Assembly (NCBI RefSeq): GCF_019219825.1
Contig: NZ_JAHUXH010000013.1
Location: 62,001 to 126,000 of the forward strand
Length of the DNA stretch: 64,000 bases
Reading direction: 5' to 3'
Source: Streptomyces sp. TRM70350
GTDB lineage: Bacteria > Actinomycetota > Actinomycetes > Streptomycetales > Streptomycetaceae
The notes beneath the pieces are model-generated. The model saw only the letters and a list, made by a program, of their open reading frames with translations. It made no database searches and was not told the DNA's origin. Shown in pieces: positions 16,766 through 24,681 of this stretch. A program made the position numbers and the translations under genes. Every line of letters starts with the position of its first letter. Position 1 is the first letter of the stretch.

Positions 16766-17344
16766 GTGCCTAGGATTCGAGCGGCCTCCGTGGCCGAGCA
16801 CCGGTCGATGCAGCGAGCCGCCCTGCTGGACGCGGCTCGCTCCCTGCTGTCCGAGGGTGGGACGGAGGCGCTGACCTTCCCGGCCCTCGCCGAGCGGACG
16901 GGGCTTGCGCGGTCGTCCGTGTACGAGTACTTCCGGTCGCGGGCCGCCGTGGTCGAGGAGCTGTGCGCGGTCGACTTCCCGGTCTGGGCGGCGGAGGTCG
17001 AGGCGGCGATGGCCGCGGTGGACGGTGCCGAGGCCAAGGTCGAGGCGTATGTGCGGGCGCAGCTCGCGCTGGTGGGGGACCGGCGGCACCGAGCTGTCGT
17101 GGCGATCTCCGCGAGTGAGCTGGACGCCGGGGCCCGGGAGAAGATCCGGGCGGCGCACGGGGGGCTCGTGGCGATGATCGTGGAGGCGCTGCGGGAGATG
17201 GGGCACGCGGAGCCCCGGCTGGCGGCGATGCTGGTGCAGGGCGTTGTGGACTCGGCCGTGCGGCGGATCGAGCTGGGCGTGGAGGAGCCGTCGGTGGTGG
17301 CGGAGGCTGCGGTCGGGATGGTGCTTCGGGGCGTGCGCCGCTGA
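16766..17344 (+). CDS. TetR-family transcriptional regulator
   Basis: 192 aa from GTG 16766 (MPRIRAASVAEHRSMQRAAL); GTG 16757 is three codons earlier. The N-terminal TetR HTH reads AALLDAARSLLSEGG... ALAERTGLARSSVYEYFRSR at about residues 15-60. The C-terminal ligand-binding half is helical and shows no recognisable ligand signature. It lies between whiG and a repeat region and shows no divergent partner, so its target is unclear. Confidence 0.88.
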   Translation: MPRIRAASVAEHRSMQRAALLDAARSLLSEGGTEALTFPALAERTGLARSSVYEYFRSRAAVVEELCAVDFPVWAAEVEAAMAAVDGAEAKVEAYVRAQLALVGDRRHRAVVAISASELDAGAREKIRAAHGGLVAMIVEALREMGHAEPRLAAMLVQGVVDSAVRRIELGVEEPSVVAEAAVGMVLRGVRR

Positions 17345-17382
17345 AGGTTGGCTGGGGCTGAGCGGCGTTCGCGGCTCATCGT

Positions 17383-17448
17383 TGGCTGTGGCTGTGGCTG
17401 TGGCTGTGGCTGTGGCTGTGGCTGTGGCTGTGGCTGTGGCTGTGGCTG
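17383..17448. repeat. Hexanucleotide satellite (tggctg x11)
   Basis: Eleven uninterrupted copies of tggctg over 66 bp, 39 bases after the tetR stop. Perfect copies suggest recent expansion by replication slippage. In one plus-strand frame it would encode an Ala-Val run, but no gene appears to span it. Confidence 0.95.
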
Positions 17449-17499
17449 AGCGGGGGTGGGGTGCGCAGCCCGGCGCTACGGGGTGCCGCCCGCGCCCAC

Positions 17500-17645
17500 C
17501 CGTGCCGCCCTTGGCGGCACGAATGCCCGCGGACTGACGGCCTGGCGGCGCGCATGCTCGCGGGATTCACGGACTGACGGCCCGGCGGCGCGCATGCCCG
17601 CCGGATTGGACAGACACGGACTGACGGCCTTGCGGCTGGCAGGCC
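17500..17645. repeat. Imperfect ~40-47 bp tandem repeat, about 3 copies
   Basis: The decamer ggactgacgg followed by cc and a tggcggcgcgcatgc-type block recurs at 17531, 17571 and 17618 (spacing 40 and 47). The preceding copy from about 17505 is partial. It lies just downstream of the M23 peptidase stop on the opposite strand. Together with the satellite it fills the tetR-M23 gap. Confidence 0.7.
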
Positions 17646-17656
17646 CGCGGGCTCGG

Positions 17657-18244
17657 CTACGTCGGGAGCGGCACCCCCAGTACGGGCAACAGTCGGGACG
17701 GTCCCCGTCGTAGGAGCCACGGTGGGAGTGCGGACAGCGGGTCCAGGTACGTATCACCTCTGCGTAGGCCCCAGTGGACGCACGGGGTCGTGCAGTGGGA
17801 GCCCCTCGGCTCCACCGTGCCGACCACATCCCCCGCCGCCACCTCGTCGCCCTTCCTCACCGACGCCCGTACCGGCTCGTACGTCGTCCGCAGGGGCGGG
17901 TCCCCCGTTCCCGTGAGTTCCACCGACACCACGCCCTTCCCGGCCACCCGGCCCGCGTACGAGACCCGGCCCGGGGCGATGGCTCGTACAGGTGTTCCCG
18001 GTGGGGCCGTCAGGTCCACGCCCCGGTGGCCACGGCCGTAGCGCGTCGCCGGGGGCTCCCAACCTCGGAGAACCGGCGGGCGGGTGCCCACGGGCCAGGT
18101 GCGGCCGATCGCCGGTACCGGGGCGTCCGCCCTCGTCGGGGCCGACGTCGGTGGGTCGGCCGCGTCGGCCGCAGGGGTCAGGAGCACCGGCGCCACGGCC
18201 AGGAGTAGCGCCCACGTCACTCGTGCGCATCGCTTCGCTCGCAT
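17657..18244 (-). CDS. Secreted M23-family peptidoglycan endopeptidase
   Basis: 195 aa. The N-terminal signal peptide is clear (basic start, then ALLLAVAPVLLTPAADAAD), cleaved near residue 28. The M23/LytM zinc residues are seen in GRGHRGVDL (His73, Asp77) and CVHWGL (His157). This implies a secreted cell-wall hydrolase or a LytM activator. The short linker and absence of a LysM or SH3 domain mean that cell-wall targeting is not obvious. It is transcribed divergently from rpsB, with 274 bases between them. Confidence 0.88.
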   Translation of the reverse strand: MRAKRCARVTWALLLAVAPVLLTPAADAADPPTSAPTRADAPVPAIGRTWPVGTRPPVLRGWEPPATRYGRGHRGVDLTAPPGTPVRAIAPGRVSYAGRVAGKGVVSVELTGTGDPPLRTTYEPVRASVRKGDEVAAGDVVGTVEPRGSHCTTPCVHWGLRRGDTYLDPLSALPPWLLRRGPSRLLPVLGVPLPT

Positions 18245-18518
18245 GGACCGAACCGTGCCGTATCAGCCGCGATCCGGGCCCGAGCCTGTGGAGTACTGAC
18301 GGGTTGTGGACAGCGGCGTCACCCGGCGGGTCGACGGTCCCGTACACTTCTGGTGGCGATCCGGGTCACCGGGTCGACTTCGCACGCCCCGATACGGCCA
18401 CCGGAGACGGTCCGTATCAGCGCCTCTCGGTCCTTCGTGGCACGGCGCACGTGGGCGTCAGGCGCGGGAGCCGTCCGGCATCCGCGGCACAACCGAGAAC
18501 ATTCAAGGAGATACGGCC

Positions 18519-19421
18519 ATGGCCGTCGTCACGATGCGGGAGCTGCTGGAGAGCGGCGTCCACTTCGGTCACCAGACCCGTCGCTGGAACCCGAAGATGA
18601 AGCGCTTCATCTTCACCGAGCGCAACGGCATCTACATCATCGACCTGCTCCAGTCGCTGTCGTACATCGACCGCGCCTACGAGTTCGTCAAGGAGACCGT
18701 CGCCCACGGCGGCACGGTCATGTTCGTCGGCACGAAGAAGCAGGCGCAGGAGGCCATCGCCGAGCAGGCCACCCGCGTCGGCATGCCCTACGTCAACCAG
18801 CGCTGGCTGGGCGGCATGCTCACCAACTTCTCGACCGTCTACAAGCGTCTGCAGCGCCTGAAGGAGCTTGAGCAGATCGACTTCGAGGACGTCGCGTCCT
18901 CCGGTCTGACCAAGAAGGAGCTTCTCGTCCTCTCGCGCGAGAAGGCCAAGCTGGAGAAGACCCTCGGCGGTATCCGCGAGATGCAGAAGGTGCCCAGCGC
19001 CGTCTGGATCGTGGACACCAAGAAGGAGCACATTGCTGTCGGTGAGGCCCGGAAGCTGAACATCCCGGTCGTCGCCATCCTCGACACCAACTGTGACCCG
19101 GACGAGGTCGACTACAAGATCCCGGGCAACGACGACGCGATCCGCTCCGTCACCCTGCTCACCCGCGTGATCGCCGACGCCGTCGCCGAGGGCCTGATCG
19201 CCCGCTCCGGTGGTGCCGGTGAGGGCAAGGGCGAGAAGGCCGAGGGTGAGCCGCTTGCCGAGTGGGAGCGCGACCTGCTCGAGGGTGAGAAGAAGGCCGA
19301 GGAGGCCCCGGCCGCCGCCGAGGCGCCCGCCGCCGAGGCGCCCGCCGCGGAGGCTCCGGCCGCGGAGGCTCCGGCCGCGGAGGCCGCCGAGGCTCCGGCC
19401 GCCGAGGGCGAGCAGGCCTGA
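18519..19421 (+). CDS. rpsB: 30S ribosomal protein S2
   Basis: 300 aa from ATG 18519 (MAVVTMRELLESGVHFGHQ), preceded by aaggag at 18505-18510. The S2 core is intact (FIFTERNGIYIIDLLQ, GTKKQAQE, QRWLGGMLTNF, VVAILDTNCDPD). The C-terminus is a low-complexity Ala/Glu/Pro run of repeated EAPAA units, as in other Streptomyces S2 proteins. rpsB and tsf form the usual pair. Confidence 0.95.
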   Translation: MAVVTMRELLESGVHFGHQTRRWNPKMKRFIFTERNGIYIIDLLQSLSYIDRAYEFVKETVAHGGTVMFVGTKKQAQEAIAEQATRVGMPYVNQRWLGGMLTNFSTVYKRLQRLKELEQIDFEDVASSGLTKKELLVLSREKAKLEKTLGGIREMQKVPSAVWIVDTKKEHIAVGEARKLNIPVVAILDTNCDPDEVDYKIPGNDDAIRSVTLLTRVIADAVAEGLIARSGGAGEGKGEKAEGEPLAEWERDLLEGEKKAEEAPAAAEAPAAEAPAAEAPAAEAPAAEAAEAPAAEGEQA

Positions 19422-19439
19422 CGACCTCCTGAAGGTTTG

Positions 19440-19474
19440 CGGCGGGGGCGGTGACATGAAGTCCGCTCCCGCCG
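19440..19474. terminator. Hairpin after rpsB
   Basis: Arms 19440-19451 (cggcgggggcgg) and 19463-19474 (ccgctcccgccg) pair over 12 positions with one G-U wobble and an 11-nt loop, 18 bases after the rpsB stop. It may set the rpsB:tsf expression ratio. Confidence 0.6.
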
Positions 19475-19500
19475 TTCACCCGTAGGTCAGCGGAAGGACA

Positions 19501-19526
19501 GCGCCCCCCGCCTACATGGGGGGCGC
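19501..19526. promoter_or_regulatory. Second hairpin in the rpsB-tsf gap
   Basis: Perfect 9-bp arms gcgcccccc (19501-19509) and ggggggcgc (19518-19526), loop of 8. It lies 51 bases upstream of the tsf start. Two tandem hairpins in this gap suggest attenuation or mRNA processing between rpsB and tsf. A short direct repeat of gatcttc follows near 19540. Confidence 0.55.
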
Positions 19527-19577
19527 GAACCCCGTAGATCTTCGATCTTCCAGACTTCGAGAAAGATTCACAGACTC

Positions 19578-20414
19578 ATGGCGAACTACACCGCCGCCGA
19601 CGTCAAGAAGCTCCGCGAGCTCACCGGCGCCGGCATGATGGACTGCAAGAAGGCGCTGGACGAGGCCGAGGGCAACGTCGAGAAGGCCGTCGAGGCGCTG
19701 CGCATCAAGGGCCAGAAGGGCGTCGCCAAGCGTGAGGGCCGCTCCGCCGAGAACGGCGCCGTGGTCTCCATCATCGCCGACGACAACTCCTCCGGCGTCC
19801 TGGTCGAGCTGAAGTGCGAGACGGACTTCGTCGCCAAGGGCGAGAAGTTCCAGGCCGCGGCCCGGGCCATCGCCGAGCACGTCGCCAAGACCTCCCCGGC
19901 CGACCTCGAGGCCCTGCTCGCCTCCGAGATCGAGCCCGGCAAGACCGTCCAGGCGTTCGTGGACGAGGCCAACGCCAACCTCGGCGAGAAGATCGTCCTG
20001 GACCGCTTCGCGCAGTTCTCCGACGGCTACGTGACGGCGTACATGCACCGCACGATGCCCGACCTGCCGCCGCAGATCGGTGTGCTCGTCGAGTTCGACA
20101 AGCCGAACGCCGAGGTCGCCAAGGGCGTCGCGCAGCACATCGCCGCCTTCGCGCCGAAGTACCTCTCCAAGGAGGACGTCCCGGCCGAGGTCGTCGAGAC
20201 CGAGCGCCGGATCGCCGAGGAGACCACCCGCGCCGAGGGCAAGCCCGAGGCCGCGATCGCCAAGATCGTCGAGGGTCGTCTGAACGGCTTCTTCAAGGAC
20301 GCCACGCTGCTCGGCCAGCCGTACGCCCTGGACAACAAGAAGTCCGTCCAGAAGGTCCTGGACGAGGCCGGTGTCACCCTGAAGCGCTTCACGCGCATCA
20401 AGGTCGGCATCTGA
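19578..20414 (+). CDS. tsf: Elongation factor Ts
   Basis: 278 aa. The N-terminal UBA-like domain (MANYTAADVKKLRELTGAGM, MDCKKALDEAEG) and the TDFVAK signature (CETDFVAKGEKF) that contacts EF-Tu are intact, as is a complete C-terminal region ending GVTLKRFTRIKVG. EF-Ts recycles EF-Tu-GDP. The ATG at 19578 is preceded by a weak Shine-Dalgarno sequence only. Confidence 0.95.
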   Translation: MANYTAADVKKLRELTGAGMMDCKKALDEAEGNVEKAVEALRIKGQKGVAKREGRSAENGAVVSIIADDNSSGVLVELKCETDFVAKGEKFQAAARAIAEHVAKTSPADLEALLASEIEPGKTVQAFVDEANANLGEKIVLDRFAQFSDGYVTAYMHRTMPDLPPQIGVLVEFDKPNAEVAKGVAQHIAAFAPKYLSKEDVPAEVVETERRIAEETTRAEGKPEAAIAKIVEGRLNGFFKDATLLGQPYALDNKKSVQKVLDEAGVTLKRFTRIKVGI

Positions 20415-20532
20415 GTCCGTACCGCGATCGACGCGCGGCCCGGGGCGGAATGCCGCTAGGGTCGACCGCAGTCGTCCGCGTCACTCACGTGGGCCGGCGC
20501 GCACGCGCGGGTGACGGACGACAGCAGATCTG

Positions 20533-20593
20533 ACGAGGAGGCCATTGCCGCGTAGGGGATGAGAAACCCACCACCGGCAATGGCCTTCCTCGT
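20533..20593 (+). promoter_or_regulatory. Long inverted repeat in the pyrH leader
   Basis: Left arm 20533-20550 (acgaggaggccattgccg) is the reverse complement of right arm 20575-20593 except for one extra base. The stem is about 18 bp with a 24-nt loop containing ggggat...accc that could form a small inner stem. It ends 31 bases upstream of the pyrH ATG. There is no U tract. It could be the tsf terminator, an attenuator or a leader RNA controlling pyrH. Confidence 0.75.
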
Positions 20594-20624
20594 ATGTGCA
20601 ACCCGTAAAAGAGGCGAGAACCCC

Positions 20625-21383
20625 ATGACCACCAAGCCCCACAAGAGCGACGACGGCAAAGTACGCGGCCGGTTTCTGCTGAAGCTGTCCGGAGAGGCCT
20701 TCTCCGGCGGCGGGGGCCTGGGCGTCGACCCGGACGTGGTGCACGCCATGGCGCGCGAGATCGCCGCCGTCGTACGCGACGGCGCGCAGATCGCGGTCGT
20801 GATCGGCGGCGGCAACTTCTTCCGCGGTGCCGAACTCCAGCAGCGCGGCATGGACCGCGCCCGCTCCGACTACATGGGCATGCTCGGCACCGTGATGAAC
20901 TGCCTCGCCCTCCAGGACTTCCTGGAGAAGGAGGGCATCCAGTGCCGGGTGCAGACCGCCATCACCATGGGGCAGGTCGCCGAACCGTACATCCCGCTGC
21001 GCGCCGTACGGCACCTGGAGAAGGGCCGCGTGGTCATCTTCGGCGCCGGTATGGGCATGCCGTACTTCTCCACCGACACCACCGCCGCCCAGCGCGCCCT
21101 GGAGATCGACGCCGAGGCCCTGCTGATGGGCAAGAACGGGGTGGACGGGGTCTACGACTCCGACCCGAAGACCAACCCGGACGCGGTCAAGTTCGACTCG
21201 CTCGGCTACGGCGAGGTCATCACCCGCGACCTGAAGGTCGCCGACGCCACCGCCATCACGCTGTGCCGCGACAACAAGCTGCCGATCGTGGTCTTCGAGC
21301 TGCTGAAGGAGGGCAACATCGCCCGCGCCGTCAAGGGTGAGAAGATCGGCACGCTGGTGGGTGAGCAGGGCAGCCGGGGCTGA
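20625..21383 (+). CDS. pyrH: Uridylate kinase
   Basis: 252 aa from ATG 20625 (MTTKPHKSDDGKVRGRFL). The frame is open to an ATG at 20559, but that lies inside the leader hairpin and its product is not family-like. PyrH phosphorylates UMP to UDP for nucleotide and cell-wall precursor supply. The amino-acid-kinase fold motifs LKLSGEAFSG, VIGGGNFFRG and the FSTDTTAAQRALEI region are present. Order rpsB-tsf-pyrH-frr-cdsA is conserved. Confidence 0.95.
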   Translation: MTTKPHKSDDGKVRGRFLLKLSGEAFSGGGGLGVDPDVVHAMAREIAAVVRDGAQIAVVIGGGNFFRGAELQQRGMDRARSDYMGMLGTVMNCLALQDFLEKEGIQCRVQTAITMGQVAEPYIPLRAVRHLEKGRVVIFGAGMGMPYFSTDTTAAQRALEIDAEALLMGKNGVDGVYDSDPKTNPDAVKFDSLGYGEVITRDLKVADATAITLCRDNKLPIVVFELLKEGNIARAVKGEKIGTLVGEQGSRG

Positions 21384-21566
21384 CCGGGTTTCAGCCACGC
21401 AGTCCGCCGGACGCCACCTGTCCGGGGGACGGACGGGACGGAGCCTGGCCGGGGGATGGACAATGTCCTGTCGGTCGGGAACCGTGCAGGAAGAAGACGC
21501 GACGCAGCCGGCCGCCGCCGCCAAGCAACCGCAGCCGGGCCTACTCAAGACACGCAGGAGCAAGTG

Positions 21567-22124
21567 GTGATCGAAGAGACCCTCCTCGAGGCCGAGGAGA
21601 AAATGGAGAAGGCCGTCGTGGTCGCCAAGGAGGACTTCGCCGCGATCCGCACCGGCCGTGCGCACCCGGCGATGTTCAACAAGATCGTGGCCGACTACTA
21701 CGGCGCGCCGACGCCGATCAACCAGTTGGCTTCGTTCTCCGTGCCGGAGCCGCGCATGGCCGTCGTCACCCCGTTCGACAAGAGCGCGCTGCGCAACATC
21801 GAGCAGGCGATCCGCGACTCCGACCTGGGCGTCAACCCGAGCAACGACGGCAACATCATCCGTGTGGTGTTCCCCGAGCTGACCGAGGAGCGCCGGCGCG
21901 AGTACATCAAGGTCGCCAAGGGCAAGGGCGAGGACGCCAAGGTGTCCATCCGCTCCGTTCGCCGCAAGGCCAAGGACGCGATCGACAAGCTCATCAAGGA
22001 CGGTGAGGTCGGCGAGGACGAGGGCCGTCGTGCGGAGAAGGAGCTCGACGACACCACGGCGAAGTACGTCGCCCAGGTCGACGAGCTGCTCAAGCACAAG
22101 GAAGCCGAGCTGCTCGAGGTCTGA
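21567..22124 (+). CDS. frr: Ribosome recycling factor
   Basis: 185 aa from GTG 21567 (MIEETLLEAEEKMEKAV), with an aggag site at 21556-21560. The usual RRF length is 185, which supports this start over the open frame from 21456. Core patterns SFSVPEPRMAVVTPFDKS and NDGNIIRVVFPELTEERR are complete. RRF splits post-termination ribosomes with EF-G. The stop TGA shares a base with the ATG of cdsA. Confidence 0.95.
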   Translation: MIEETLLEAEEKMEKAVVVAKEDFAAIRTGRAHPAMFNKIVADYYGAPTPINQLASFSVPEPRMAVVTPFDKSALRNIEQAIRDSDLGVNPSNDGNIIRVVFPELTEERRREYIKVAKGKGEDAKVSIRSVRRKAKDAIDKLIKDGEVGEDEGRRAEKELDDTTAKYVAQVDELLKHKEAELLEV

Positions 22125-23248
22125 TGAACGACTCTCCCTGGGGGGCGCCGCCCCACGCCGGGTACTGGGGGCCGTCCGACCGGGGGCCTGTCCAGCGGGC
22201 CGCCCCGGCGGGTCCCACGTACGATGCGCATGACGCGCAGCAGACTCGCCCCATGCCCATCGTGCCCGACGTATCCGCACATGGCGGAGACCAGGATGAC
22301 GACCGGGGGGCCGCTCGGCTGAGCGGCCCCTTGTTCCGCGACGAGAGCCCGTCGGCGCCGACCTACGGTGCGGTGCCGCAGAATCCGGAGCCCATGCACG
22401 ACGCCCCGCATCCGGCGCCCGCACCGCAGAAGAAGAGTGCGGGCCGCGACCTGGGTGCGGCGATAGGGGTCGGGGTCGGGCTCGGTGCGGTGATCCTCGC
22501 GTCCCTGTTCATCGTCAAGGCGGTGTTCGTCGGGGTCGTGGCGGTGGCCGTCGTGGTGGGCCTGTGGGAGCTGACGAAGCGGCTTCAGGAGCGCAAGGGC
22601 ATTCACGCGCCGCTGGTGCCGCTCGCGGTCGGTGGTGCGGCGATGGTCGTCGCCGGGTATGTGCGGGGCGCCGAGGGCGCGTGGATGGCGATGGCGCTCA
22701 CCGCGCTGGCGGTGCTGGTCTGGCGGATGACGGAACCGCCGGAGAACTATCTCAAGGACGTCACGGCCGGGGTCTTCGCGGCCTTCTACGTCCCGTTCCT
22801 GGCGACGTTCGTCGCGATGATGCTGACCGCGCAGGACGGGCCGCAGCGGGTCTTCATGTTCCTGCTGCTCACCGTGGTCAGCGACACGGGCGCCTACGCC
22901 GTGGGCTGGCGCTTCGGGCGGCACAAGCTCGCCCCGCGCATCAGTCCCGGCAAGACCCGTGAGGGCCTGGTCGGCGCGGTCAGCTTCGCCATGGCCGCCG
23001 GTGCGCTGTGCATGCAGTTCCTGATCGACGACGGCACGTGGTGGCAGGGCCTGCTCGTGGGCCTCGCGGTCGCCGCCAGCGCGACGCTGGGCGACCTCGG
23101 CGAGTCGATGATCAAGCGCGACCTGGGCATCAAGGACATGGGCACGCTGCTGCCGGGGCACGGCGGCATCATGGACCGGCTGGACTCGCTGCTGCCTACG
23201 GCGCCGGTGGTGTGGTTGTTGCTGGTGCTGTTCGTGGGGTCCGGCTGA
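22124..23248 (+). CDS. cdsA: Phosphatidate cytidylyltransferase
   Basis: 374 aa. The first about 95 residues form a proline- and acid-rich cytosolic extension, common in actinobacterial CdsA. Seven or eight membrane helices follow. The CdsA signature is complete: SMIKRDLGIKDMGTLLPGHG followed by GIMDRLDS. The enzyme makes CDP-diacylglycerol, the precursor of phosphatidylinositol, cardiolipin and phosphatidylethanolamine. It overlaps frr by one base. Confidence 0.93.
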   Translation: MNDSPWGAPPHAGYWGPSDRGPVQRAAPAGPTYDAHDAQQTRPMPIVPDVSAHGGDQDDDRGAARLSGPLFRDESPSAPTYGAVPQNPEPMHDAPHPAPAPQKKSAGRDLGAAIGVGVGLGAVILASLFIVKAVFVGVVAVAVVVGLWELTKRLQERKGIHAPLVPLAVGGAAMVVAGYVRGAEGAWMAMALTALAVLVWRMTEPPENYLKDVTAGVFAAFYVPFLATFVAMMLTAQDGPQRVFMFLLLTVVSDTGAYAVGWRFGRHKLAPRISPGKTREGLVGAVSFAMAAGALCMQFLIDDGTWWQGLLVGLAVAASATLGDLGESMIKRDLGIKDMGTLLPGHGGIMDRLDSLLPTAPVVWLLLVLFVGSG

Positions 23249-23344
23249 GCCGTCGGGTGGGCTGGAGAGCCCCTGCCCTCTCCGGGCGGGGGCTCTGGCT
23301 TGGCCGCACGGGCGGGTGATTTGATCTGCGACACTGGTTGAGCC

Positions 23345-24451
23345 ATGCCTAAGCCCGGAGAACTCACTTTCGTCGCCCCGCGCGGAGCCAAGAAGCCGCC
23401 GCGGCATCTCGCCGATCTCACGCCTGCCGAGCGCAAGGAAGCCGTTGCCGAGATCGGTGAGAAGCCGTTTCGTGCCAAGCAGCTCTCGCAGCACTACTTC
23501 GCGCGGTACGCGCACGAGCCGGAACAGTGGACCGACATCCCGGCCGCCTCGCGGGGGAAGCTGCGGGAGGCGTTGCTCCCCGAGCTGATGACCGTCGTAC
23601 GGCATCAGTCGACGGACCAGGGCACCACCCGCAAGACGCTGTGGCGGCTGTTCGACGGGACGCTCGTCGAGTCGGTGCTGATGCGGTACCCGGACCGGGT
23701 GACCATGTGCATCAGCTCGCAGGCCGGGTGCGGTATGAACTGCCCCTTCTGTGCCACCGGGCAGGCCGGGCTCGATCGGAACCTGTCCACCGCCGAGATC
23801 GTGCACCAGATCGTGGACGGGATGCGCGCGCTGCGCGACGGCGAGGTGCCGGGCGGGCCCGCGCGGCTGTCCAACATCGTCTTCATGGGCATGGGGGAGC
23901 CCCTCGCCAACTACAAGCGGGTGGTCGGCGCGATCCGCGCGCTCACCGATCCCGAGCCGGACGGGCTCGGTCTCTCGCAGCGCGGGATCACCGTGTCGAC
24001 CGTCGGTCTCGTCCCGGCGATCCACCGGTTCGCCGACGAGGGCTTCAAGTGCCGCCTCGCCATCTCGCTGCACGCCCCCGACGACGAGCTGCGCGACACC
24101 CTCGTCCCCGTCAACACCCGCTGGAAGGTGCGCGAGGTCCTCGACGCCGGGTTCGAGTACGCCGCCAAGTCCGGGCGTCGGCTGTCCATCGAGTACGCGC
24201 TGATCCGGGACATCAACGACCAGGCCTGGCGCGGTGACCGGCTCGGCCGGCTGCTCAAGGGCAGGCCGGTGCACGTCAATCTGATCCCGCTCAACCCGAC
24301 GCCCGGGTCCAAGTGGACCGCGTCCCGGCCCGCGGACGAGAAGGCGTTCGTCGAGGCCATCGCCGCGCATGGTGTACCGGTGACGATCCGGGACACCCGT
24401 GGTCAGGAGATCGACGGGGCGTGTGGTCAGCTCGCGGCCACCGAACGGTAG
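23345..24451 (+). CDS. rlmN: Dual-specificity 23S rRNA/tRNA methyltransferase RlmN
   Basis: 368-aa radical SAM enzyme making 2-methyladenosine at A2503 of 23S rRNA and A37 of some tRNAs. The iron-sulphur motif CxxxCxxC is CGMNCPFC at about residues 128-135. The GE motif (FMGMGEPLANY) and SLHAPDDELRDTLVP are present. The N-terminal accessory domain contains KPFRAKQLSQHYF. The second catalytic cysteine is in EIDGACGQL near the end. It is separated from cdsA by 96 bases. Confidence 0.95.
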   Translation: MPKPGELTFVAPRGAKKPPRHLADLTPAERKEAVAEIGEKPFRAKQLSQHYFARYAHEPEQWTDIPAASRGKLREALLPELMTVVRHQSTDQGTTRKTLWRLFDGTLVESVLMRYPDRVTMCISSQAGCGMNCPFCATGQAGLDRNLSTAEIVHQIVDGMRALRDGEVPGGPARLSNIVFMGMGEPLANYKRVVGAIRALTDPEPDGLGLSQRGITVSTVGLVPAIHRFADEGFKCRLAISLHAPDDELRDTLVPVNTRWKVREVLDAGFEYAAKSGRRLSIEYALIRDINDQAWRGDRLGRLLKGRPVHVNLIPLNPTPGSKWTASRPADEKAFVEAIAAHGVPVTIRDTRGQEIDGACGQLAATER

Positions 24452-24488
24452 TCTGACGCCGTACACATCTTCATAGTCATCTTCATGT

Positions 24489-24595
24489 TCCGGCAGGGGA
24501 GCGCCACAGCGCTGAGAGTGCGGCAGCCATGTCTTCGGTGAGCCGCAGACCCTCTGAACCTCGCCCAGGTCATTCTGGGTAGGGAGATCGGTCGT
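24489..24595 (+). ncRNA. TPP riboswitch (THI element)
   Basis: The region contains the conserved TPP-sensor core: gctgagagtgcgg in the pyrimidine-sensor arm and ccctctgaacct in the junction, then a caggtcattctgggtaggga stretch that closes the structure. This is the canonical THI-box layout in Streptomyces. It precedes a thiamine ABC importer by about 85 bases. When thiamine pyrophosphate is bound, expression of the downstream transporter should fall. Confidence 0.95.
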
Positions 24596-24681
24596 CACTC
24601 AAGCTGTTGCGCCCTGCCCGGGAACCCGTTTCAGGTCCCGGGCAGGGCCGCGTCTCTTCCTGGTCAGCCAGGAGGACATCA

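Noticed and set aside
21698..24598. A 966-aa minus-strand open frame
   Set aside because: It is antisense to frr, cdsA and rlmN and shows no domain; typical high-GC shadow.
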